The notes under the pieces: generated by a model | Database searches by the model: none | The model's input: only the letters and a program-made list of their open reading frames with translations | What the model was told of the DNA's origin: nothing | Assembly (NCBI GenBank): GCA_905221035.1 | Contig: CAJNBP010000001.1 | Coordinates: forward strand, 186,001 to 250,000 | DNA from: a bacterium | GTDB lineage: Bacteria > Bacillota > Bacilli > Lactobacillales > Streptococcaceae | Length of the DNA: 64,000 bases | Direction of reading: 5' to 3' | In this document: positions 57,574-64,000 of the stretch, piece by piece | How the letters are laid out: the number at the start of each line of letters is the position of its first letter | Numbering within the stretch: the stretch's first letter is position 1 | Program-made: the position numbers and the translations under genes

Positions 57574-60500
57574 ATGAAATTCAGTAAAAAGTATATAGCA
57601 GCCGGATCAGCTGTTATCGTATCCTTGAGTCTTTGTGCCTATGCACTGAACCAGCATCGATCGCAGGAAAATAAGGACAATAATCGGGTCTCTTATGTGG
57701 ATGGTAGTCAGTCAAGTCAGAAAAGTGAAAACCTGACACCAGACCAGGTTAGCCAAAAAGAAGGAATTCAGGCTGAGCAAATTGTTATTAAGATTACAGA
57801 TCAGGGCTATGTAACGTCACACGGTGACCACTATCATTACTATAATGGGAAAGTTCCTTTTGATGCGATTTTTAGTGAAGAACTTTTGATGAGGGATCCA
57901 AACTACCAACTTAAGGATGGAGATATTGTCAATGAGGTCAAGGGTGGTTATATCATCAAGGTCGATGGAAAATATTATGTCTACCTGAAAGATGTAGCTC
58001 ATGCTGATAATGTTCGAACTAAAGATGAAATCAACCGTCAAAAACAAGAACATGTCAAAGATAATGAGAAGATCAGCTCTGATGTTGCTGTAGCAAGGTC
58101 TCAGGGACGCTATACGACAGATGATGGTTATGTCTTCAATCCAGCTGATATTATCGAAGATACGGGTGATGCTTATATCGTTCCTCACGGGGGTCACTAT
58201 CACTACATTCCAAAAAGTGATTTGTCTGCTAGTGAATTAGCAGCAGCAAAAGCTATTCTAGCTGGCAAAAATACGCAACCGAGTCAGTTAAGTTATTCTT
58301 CAGCAGCTAGTGACAATAACACGCAATCTGTAGCACAAGGCTCAACTAGCAAGCCAGCAAATAAAGCTGAAAATCTCCAAAGTCTTTTGAAGGAACTCTA
58401 TGATTCACCTAGTGACCAACGTTACAGTGAATCAGATGGTCTGGTTTTTGACCCTGCTAAGATTATCAGTCGCACGGCAAATGGAGTTGCGATTCCGCAT
58501 GGCGACCATTATCACTTTATTCCTTACAGCAAACTCTCTGCTTTAGAAGAAAAGATTGCTAGGATGGTGCCTATCGGTGGAACTGGTTCTACGGTCTCTA
58601 CAAATGAAAAAACTAATGAAGTAGCGTCTAGTCTAGGAAGTCTTTCAAATAGTCCATCTACTTTGAATCATGCCTCATTGACTACAAATAAGGCTTTCTC
58701 TGCAACATCTGATGGCTATATCTTTAATCCAAAAGATATCGTTGAAGAAACAGCAACAGCTTATATCGTAAGGCATGGTGATCATTTCCATTACATTCCT
58801 AAGACGAATCAAATTGGGCAACCGACTCTTCCTAACAATGGTCTAGTAACACCTTCGCCATCTCTTGCAGCCAATCCTAGTGTTTCACATGAGGAACATG
58901 AAGAAGGTGGTCACGGCTTTGATGCCAATCGGATTATTGCTGAAGATAGTTCAGGATTTATCATGAGTCACGGCGACCACAATCATTACTTCTTCAAAAA
59001 GGATTTGACTGCTGATCAAATCAAGGCAGCGCAAGACCACTTGAAAGGGGCAAATACAACAACACCAAGTCCAGCTCATGATGACGATCACGACGAAGAT
59101 CATCATGGACATCATCATGGTGAGGAACACGATCACGGTTTTGATGCCAATCGTGTCATTAGTGAGGATGAGCAAGGGTTTGTAATGAGTCACGGCGATC
59201 ACAATCATTACTTCTTCAAGAAGGATTTGACTGCTGATCAAATCAAGGCAGCGCAGGATCATTTGAGAGGTAAAACACCAGCAACACCAAGTCCAGCACA
59301 TGATGACGATGACGATCATGATGAAGATGCACATGGTCATCACCATGACGAACATGGCCATGATTTTGATGCCGATCGTATTATTGCTGAAGATGATCAA
59401 GGATTTGTCATGTCACATGGCGACCACAATCATTACTTCTATAAGAAGGATTTGAAAGTTGAGCAAATTAAGGCTGCACAAGACCATTTGAAAACACATC
59501 ATGATGCAGAGCCTGTTCAACCACTTTCAAATACTGTTGAATCATTCTCTAAAGATGCTAGTGATGAAGAAAAAATAGCTTATATTTCTAAGACCTATGG
59601 GGTTCCACTTGAAGCGATTAGAATTTCAAAAGGTTTCTTTGTATTTAATAATCCTGACCAAGCCTACGATCCGACCCATATCCATCCCTATGCTGTTCGA
59701 AAAGAACATGTTCGGATTCCTCTTCAAACTGGAAATCCAGAATTAGATTTTCTGAATGAACTTTATACGACTGCCTTACGTGATCGCGTATCACCTTATC
59801 GTTTGCAGGTTGAAAACGGCAGTTTTGTGATCCCTCATGGAGACCACAATCACTACATCAAGGTTCAAACTAAGGGCTATGAAGTAGCCTTGAAAAACAA
59901 AATTCCAGCCCTGAAATCCAACTATCAGCCTGGGGCCTTTGATGATAAAACAGTTTTATCAAAAGTAGACCAACTTCTTGCTGAAAGTCGAAACGTCTAT
60001 AAAGACGATCCAATCAAACAAAGACAGATTGAGTTAGCCTTGGGTCAATTTACTGAAAACATGAAGAAACTGGCAACTAACTCTACAGCAGGTTATCTTG
60101 CAACCCTTGATCTCTTTGATAAGCAATATATCCATATTGATGAAAGTGTCAAACCTGTTGAAACAAGCGCTCTAGATAAGAAATATCAGGCCTTGATTGA
60201 TAAAATCAACACACTGGATACAGACACTTATGGACTTCCTAAGAAAGACCTACTCGTTCGACTCCAAGAAGCTAAGTTAGCTAAAGATGAGGCTGGTTTA
60301 GCAGCGGTTGAATCACAACTTCAAGCCTTGCAAGACTTTAATGACCGAACAGGGGTTACAACTGTAGAATACATCAAGTATTTCTACGAACACGTAAATG
60401 ACGGTCGTTTGAGTGATGAACTTCGAAACAAAGTGGCTCAGTTGACTTGGACCTTGTATCAATCTCAATCCTTCCTTAAGGCAGCAGAATTGAACAAATT

Positions 60501-61344
60501 ATTCCCAAGCATCTATCAAGCAAAACAAGAAGTGGAAGAAGCTTTGAAAGCTCAGCCAACTACTGCGAAATCAAGTCAGACAGTTCTAGATACTGAAAAA
60601 GTAGATAACCAAAGTGCCAAGACAGCTATTTATGGCTTCTTGAAAGAATTGTACGGAGACTTTATGCCTGAAGAGCATGTCAATCATGTCAGCAAGGAAC
60701 AAGTAGAAAATCTCTTGAGCAAGGCAACTCAACTCTTGGAACAAATCCAAGAAGAAGGAATCAGACAATCCTTGGCAGAAGAAGTAGAAAATCTCAAAGC
60801 TGCTACAAACAAGGCTGATGCAGATTTGGATGAAGTAAATAGTCAGGTGAAAGATGTCTTGACTCGTATCGCCAGCGCTCTTCAACAAGAGAAAGAAAAT
60901 GCTGAGCAAGATCCTCAGACACTTATTCTCTATCAAAAACTTTACGATATCCTCATGTCACTTCACGCTTATTTAGAAAACAATAAAGGTTCTGATGCGG
61001 ACTTTGATAAGGTGGATGCTCTACTAGATCAACTTTCTGCTAAGAGTAAAGATAAGGCCGCTTTACTTGAATTGACAAAAGCTATTCTGATCTTGAATCA
61101 AGAAATTAAGTCAAAATCAAGTGCGAGTGAAGAAACAACTCCAGCAACAAATGCCGAGGCAAATGGTGATAAGGCCAGTGCTGAGAACCAACCTAACGCA
61201 GCTACAGAATCTAACAGTGAAACTGCTAGCGACGAAAACAAACCGAGCAATGCAACAGATTCTAAACCAGATGAATCAACTTCAGAAAAGGAAACAACAG
61301 AATCTGCAACAGGTACTGGAAATCAAGCAAAACCAGCAGAGTAA
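57574..61344 (+). CDS. Long polyhistidine triad protein, PhtE/PhtA mosaic, with His/Asp-rich repeats
   Basis: 1256-residue surface protein, longer than pneumococcal PhtE (about 1039). Signal-like N-terminus YIAAGSAVIVSLSLC. Eight HXXHXH triads start at H83, H205, H309, H401, H466, H540, H615 and H755. Triads 5-7 lie in three tandem 74-75-residue repeats (222-225 bp) with core SHGDHNHYFFKKDLTADQIK, joined by linkers of His and Asp (for example HDDDHDEDHHGHHHGEEHDH). After triad 8 a long helical region (about 770-1200) and a Ser/Thr/Glu tail ending NQAKPAE follow; there is no LPXTG. The N-terminal part is Pht-like; the C-terminal helical part differs from PhtE as I know it. Own AdcR-controlled promoter. 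Probable zinc buffer on the surface. Confidence 0.88.
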   Translation: MKFSKKYIAAGSAVIVSLSLCAYALNQHRSQENKDNNRVSYVDGSQSSQKSENLTPDQVSQKEGIQAEQIVIKITDQGYVTSHGDHYHYYNGKVPFDAIFSEELLMRDPNYQLKDGDIVNEVKGGYIIKVDGKYYVYLKDVAHADNVRTKDEINRQKQEHVKDNEKISSDVAVARSQGRYTTDDGYVFNPADIIEDTGDAYIVPHGGHYHYIPKSDLSASELAAAKAILAGKNTQPSQLSYSSAASDNNTQSVAQGSTSKPANKAENLQSLLKELYDSPSDQRYSESDGLVFDPAKIISRTANGVAIPHGDHYHFIPYSKLSALEEKIARMVPIGGTGSTVSTNEKTNEVASSLGSLSNSPSTLNHASLTTNKAFSATSDGYIFNPKDIVEETATAYIVRHGDHFHYIPKTNQIGQPTLPNNGLVTPSPSLAANPSVSHEEHEEGGHGFDANRIIAEDSSGFIMSHGDHNHYFFKKDLTADQIKAAQDHLKGANTTTPSPAHDDDHDEDHHGHHHGEEHDHGFDANRVISEDEQGFVMSHGDHNHYFFKKDLTADQIKAAQDHLRGKTPATPSPAHDDDDDHDEDAHGHHHDEHGHDFDADRIIAEDDQGFVMSHGDHNHYFYKKDLKVEQIKAAQDHLKTHHDAEPVQPLSNTVESFSKDASDEEKIAYISKTYGVPLEAIRISKGFFVFNNPDQAYDPTHIHPYAVRKEHVRIPLQTGNPELDFLNELYTTALRDRVSPYRLQVENGSFVIPHGDHNHYIKVQTKGYEVALKNKIPALKSNYQPGAFDDKTVLSKVDQLLAESRNVYKDDPIKQRQIELALGQFTENMKKLATNSTAGYLATLDLFDKQYIHIDESVKPVETSALDKKYQALIDKINTLDTDTYGLPKKDLLVRLQEAKLAKDEAGLAAVESQLQALQDFNDRTGVTTVEYIKYFYEHVNDGRLSDELRNKVAQLTWTLYQSQSFLKAAELNKLFPSIYQAKQEVEEALKAQPTTAKSSQTVLDTEKVDNQSAKTAIYGFLKELYGDFMPEEHVNHVSKEQVENLLSKATQLLEQIQEEGIRQSLAEEVENLKAATNKADADLDEVNSQVKDVLTRIASALQQEKENAEQDPQTLILYQKLYDILMSLHAYLENNKGSDADFDKVDALLDQLSAKSKDKAALLELTKAILILNQEIKSKSSASEETTPATNAEANGDKASAENQPNAATESNSETASDENKPSNATDSKPDESTSEKETTESATGTGNQAKPAE

Positions 61345-61382
61345 AAAGAAAGGCGAAGTAGCTGAGCTACCTCGTCTTTTTT
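61344..61382. terminator. Bidirectional terminator between the pht gene and pepT
   Basis: About 18-bp stem with a few G-U or mismatched positions around AGCT-GAGCT (61346-61382), A-rich before and T6 after; it serves both convergent genes. Confidence 0.8.
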
Positions 61383-62604
61383 AGCCTTTATAAGCTACGA
61401 TACCAATGATAGTATCAACTGCACGTTCCATAGTTTGAAGGCTGACGTATTCAAAACGTCCATGCATGTTTTCGCCACCCGCAAAGATATTTGGAGTTGG
61501 GATTCCCATAAAGGAAATCTTAGAGCCGTCTGTTCCGCCACGGATTGGTTCAATAATAGGCGTAATCTCTAAATCTTCCATAACAGCTTTTGCAATGGTA
61601 ATTGGCGTCATATCTTTCTCAATGATTTCTTTCATATTGTAGTACTGCTCTGTCAAGTTTAGGGTGACACGGTTACTACCAAGTTCTTGATTCATTTTAT
61701 CAGCGATGGACTGCATGGTTGCTTTACGTGCTTCAAAGGAATCTTTTTCAAAATCGCGAATGATATAGCTTGCACGCGCCTCCTCGACACTACCTGTCAC
61801 ATCCATAAGATGGTAGAAACCTTGGTAACCATCCGTTAACTCAGGTCGGTCATTCTCTGGAAGTTGATTATGAAAATCAATTGCTAACTGAAGGGCGTTG
61901 ACCATTTGTCCTTTGGCAGTACCAGGGTGGACATTGCGTCCTTGGAAATGCAATTCAGCACCGGCTGCTGAAAAAGTCTCGTATTGAAGCTCACCTAGTG
62001 GTCCACCATCAACTGTATAGGCAAAATCTACATCGAAATCTTCTGCATCAAATTTATTGGCACCAACACCGATTTCTTCATCTGGCCCAAAACCAACTCG
62101 AATCTCACAGTGCTTGATTTCAGGGTGAGCAGTCAGATATTCAATAGCTGTCATAATTTCAGCAATCCCAGACTTGTCATCAGCCCCTAGCAAGGTTGTT
62201 CCGTCGGTTGTGATGAGGGTTTGTCCTGGATATTTTTCAAGACTCTTGAAGTCTGCTGGATCTAATTTAAAACCAGAATTCCCTAGTTCAATCACACCAC
62301 CATCGTAGTTTTCAATCACCTGAGGATTGACTCCTTCGGCATTAAAATCAGCAGTATCCATGTGGGAGATGAAGCCAATTTTACGTGTTAAAGATGGATC
62401 ATTGGCTGGCAAAGTTCCAATCGCAAAACCATTTGGAAGGTAGTAGACATTTTGCAGACCAACACGTTTCATTTCTGGAATCAGGACATTGGTTGCGAAA
62501 TCAACCTGACTCTGTGTACTTGGAGTAGTAGTTGAGTGTTCATCAGAGCGCGTGTTGACCTTAACGTAGGTTAAAAAGCGGTCCAAGAGATTTGGATAAG
62601 TCAT
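61381..62604 (-). CDS. pepT: Peptidase T (tripeptidase)
   Basis: 407-residue cytosolic M20 family aminopeptidase cleaving N-terminal residues from tripeptides. Di-zinc motifs: HMDTADF (H81, D83), [12 protein letters not shown] (bridging Asp), [13 protein letters not shown] (general base Glu and a ligand) and the final His in [11 protein letters not shown]. Start ATG 62604 with AAAGGAG. Alone on the minus strand between the pht gene and divergent hemH. Length and motifs are normal. Confidence 0.96.
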   Translation of the reverse strand: MTYPNLLDRFLTYVKVNTRSDEHSTTTPSTQSQVDFATNVLIPEMKRVGLQNVYYLPNGFAIGTLPANDPSLTRKIGFISHMDTADFNAEGVNPQVIENYDGGVIELGNSGFKLDPADFKSLEKYPGQTLITTDGTTLLGADDKSGIAEIMTAIEYLTAHPEIKHCEIRVGFGPDEEIGVGANKFDAEDFDVDFAYTVDGGPLGELQYETFSAAGAELHFQGRNVHPGTAKGQMVNALQLAIDFHNQLPENDRPELTDGYQGFYHLMDVTGSVEEARASYIIRDFEKDSFEARKATMQSIADKMNQELGSNRVTLNLTEQYYNMKEIIEKDMTPITIAKAVMEDLEITPIIEPIRGGTDGSKISFMGIPTPNIFAGGENMHGRFEYVSLQTMERAVDTIIGIVAYKG

Positions 62605-62750
62605 AAAAAACTCCTTTTGAATTCATTTTTTCCATTGTATCATAGAAAGAAGAGAAAAACAAAAGATTGTGAATATCGCTATGTTAGCGTTTACTTATTA
62701 ATGAATTAATGATAAAATAAACTTGATAAAAACATCACAAGGAAGCAGTT

Positions 62751-63845
62751 ATGAAAAAAGCAATTTTAATGATGACTTTCGGTTCACCAGAAGAGATTAC
62801 CTTTGAAGGTGTAGCTGATTTTTTCACAAATATTCGTCGTGGGGTGAGACCCCAAGACCACGAGATTCAGACTCTCTATAATAATTATGTACGAATTGGA
62901 GGCACACCTCTGCAAAGAATTACGCGTGAAGAGGTTGCCTTGGTTGAATCTAGGCTAGGTAATGAATACAGTGTCTATTTTGCCAATAAGTTTTCCAGTC
63001 CCTTTATTCCAGATGTGATCGGTCAGATGGAAGCAGACGGCATTGAACAGTGTATTTGCTTGATTTTGGAGCCTCATTATTCTTTCTACTCTGTCATGGG
63101 CTATGAGAAATTTTTAGAAAGCAAACAAATTCAATTTTTGGTCATTAAGGACTGGTATCAGGAAGAAGCACTCTTAAACTATTGGGCGGATGAAATTGGT
63201 AAGATTTTAAAAGAAGAAGTAAAGCAGGACAGCTTTAAAGTCATCTTTTCAGCCCACAGTGTGCCCATTTTTGCCTTGGATTTTGGTGACCCTTATATCG
63301 ACCAAATTTTCGAAAATGGCAAGCTAGTCGCTGAAAAACTAGGGTTGAGTTCCGAGCAATATACAAATACCTGGCAAAGCGAGAGTGATATTGGGATTCC
63401 ATGGATTAAGCCAGATGTTTTGGAATATCTCAAAGAACAGACAGAACATCCAGACCATTACATTTTTGTCCCTATCAGCTTCATCAGCGAGCATATTGAA
63501 GTCTTGTTTGACAACGATGTGGAGTGTTATGACTTATGTCAGGAATTTGGGGTCAATTACCATCGTCCACCAATGCCAAATACGGATTCTCGTTTGATTG
63601 ATGCCTTGGTCAATACCGTCAGAGCTAATGAGGACAAAGAATTTAAGGAATTTCTTCCAGAAGAAGAAACCTTTGATGAATTAGTTCCTTCAGATGAGAC
63701 GAAAAACATTTTGGCTGAATCTGAAGATTTACAAATGCCAGAATTTGTGAAAAAACTGATTGAGAAAAAAGGTCGTGAAAATGTTAAGATGCCTTATCTG
63801 ATTAAGAAAATGCTTGAGAAAGCAGGTAAGTTGCCGAAAGAGTAA
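62751..63845 (+). CDS. hemH: Ferrochelatase (HemH/CpfC) with a repeated C-terminal tail
   Basis: 364-residue ferrochelatase inserting iron into a porphyrin; in Gram-positives usually coproporphyrin [12 protein letters not shown] at the N-terminus, the catalytic region [16 protein letters not shown] and [15 protein letters not shown] are recognisable. The body ends near residue 310; the last about 50 residues form an acidic linker then two 18-residue repeats, [16 protein letters not shown] and [16 protein letters not shown] (starting at 329 and 347). Streptococci lack the upstream haem pathway, so the enzyme must use scavenged porphyrin or act otherwise. AAGGAAG precedes ATG 62751. Confidence 0.9.
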   Translation: MKKAILMMTFGSPEEITFEGVADFFTNIRRGVRPQDHEIQTLYNNYVRIGGTPLQRITREEVALVESRLGNEYSVYFANKFSSPFIPDVIGQMEADGIEQCICLILEPHYSFYSVMGYEKFLESKQIQFLVIKDWYQEEALLNYWADEIGKILKEEVKQDSFKVIFSAHSVPIFALDFGDPYIDQIFENGKLVAEKLGLSSEQYTNTWQSESDIGIPWIKPDVLEYLKEQTEHPDHYIFVPISFISEHIEVLFDNDVECYDLCQEFGVNYHRPPMPNTDSRLIDALVNTVRANEDKEFKEFLPEEETFDELVPSDETKNILAESEDLQMPEFVKKLIEKKGRENVKMPYLIKKMLEKAGKLPKE

Positions 63846-63847
63846 AG

Positions 63848-63882
63848 AAAAAGGATTTAGCTGTGTGCTAGATCCTTTTAAA
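63848..63882. terminator. Bidirectional terminator between hemH and mscL
   Basis: 12-bp stem AAAGGATTTAGC / GCTAGATCCTTT (63850-63861 with 63867-63878, one G-U), loop TGTGT, flanked by A on the left and T on the right. Confidence 0.8.
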
Positions 63883-63885
63883 CGA

Positions 63886-64000
63886 TTATTTTTTCTCAAG
63901 AAGAGCTTTGATTTCTTGAAGTACTTCCAACTCAGTTGGACCAACTGGTGCTTCCTCTTCAGCAACTTCTTCTTTTTTGGTAAGGTTTTGAGCTTTTTCC
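63886..64000 (-). CDS. mscL: Large-conductance mechanosensitive channel, C-terminal end (partial)
   Basis: The last 37-38 codons of a gene that continues beyond the right edge. Reading inward the frame gives EKAQNLTKKEEVAEEEAP, then GPTELEVLQEIKALLEKK and TAA (stop at 63886-63888). The acidic/Lys linker followed by the amphipathic helix TELEVLQEIKALL is the cytoplasmic bundle of MscL, the channel that releases solutes on hypo-osmotic shock. The membrane part is outside the window. It is convergent with hemH across a shared terminator. Confidence 0.88.
   Translation of the reverse strand, partial: EKAQNLTKKEEVAEEEAPVGPTELEVLQEIKALLEKK

Noticed and set aside
58951..59400. Minus-strand open frame of 149 codons rich in Ile, Met and Val
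   Set aside because: It is the antisense of the His/Asp-rich repeats of the pht gene; the GAT/CAT codons read backwards as ATC/ATG. No start signal.
54345..61344. CRISPR-like or minisatellite repeat array because of regularly repeated motifs
   Set aside because: The repeats are coding modules in frame within the two pht genes, with periods of 222-225 and 621-628 bp, not short spaced repeats.

Overview
The window is a stretch of chromosome from a mitis-group Streptococcus (S. pneumoniae, S. mitis, S. pseudopneumoniae or a close relative). The evidence is low-GC coding sequence with streptococcal gene products throughout, two BOX repeats (a family typical of pneumococcus and its nearest relatives), a WalRKJ (VicRKX) operon without walH/walI, a TTG-started gapN, a glgBCDA operon and an AdcAII-Pht zinc-acquisition locus. 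Most of the window is core metabolism. The accessory content is two ISL3-family insertion sequences, two BOX elements and two unusually long polyhistidine-triad genes. I see no prophage, CRISPR array, defence island, tRNA or rRNA.

Layout. 1-5.3 kb: 3' end of fhs, pcrA, radC, a class I glutamine amidotransferase and rex. 5.3-8 kb (minus strand): operon prs - cysteine desulfurase - DUF1831 - DUF4649. 8.1-12.2 kb: a CYTH protein divergent from relQ-nadK-rluD-pta. 12.2-16.6 kb: BOX element, mutY (lacking its iron-sulfur cysteines), walRKJ. 16.6-20.2 kb (mostly minus strand): thioredoxin-like protein, ISL3 copy 1, pgm. 20.3-27.4 kb: ABC-F ATPase, Rgg-type regulator, MFS transporter, ligA, lipid kinase. 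27.4-37.3 kb: carbohydrate storage block pulA, gapN, glgBCDA. 37.3-42.5 kb: HAD phosphatase, glycerate kinase, YueI, eno, ISL3 copy 2. 42.6-50.1 kb: murA, GNAT, CBS/DRTGG protein, map, ribF, yitT, degV, hup. 50.2-53.1 kb: CcdA-like and TlpA-like redox pair, amino-acid permease, BOX element. 53.4-61.3 kb: adcAII and two pht genes. 61.4-64 kb: pepT, hemH and the 3' end of mscL.

How the genes work together. The glg operon makes glycogen from ADP-glucose; pgm supplies glucose-1-phosphate and pulA debranches alpha-glucans. A good cre-like site sits at the glgB start of transcription. gapN and eno belong to lower glycolysis, pta to acetate overflow. Rex (NADH sensor) is encoded here, and Rex-like operators lie in its own promoter and upstream of gapN. 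AdcAII binds zinc and the Pht proteins probably deliver or buffer it; tandem AdcR-like operators precede both adcAII and the second pht gene.

The main observations are: an array of three contiguous 12-bp AdcR-like boxes before the second pht gene; three His-triad repeats joined by His/Asp-rich linkers in that gene and a duplicated block in the first; four genes (mutY, ABC-F, ligA, ribF) whose -10 box ends exactly seven bases before the A of ATG, so their mRNAs are probably leaderless; a terminator-like hairpin that also buries the radC ribosome-binding site; two inverted ISL3 copies, each with an intact 8-bp target duplication and each placed at a transcription terminator; and a cluster-less MutY. 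I did not find an obviously new multi-gene system.
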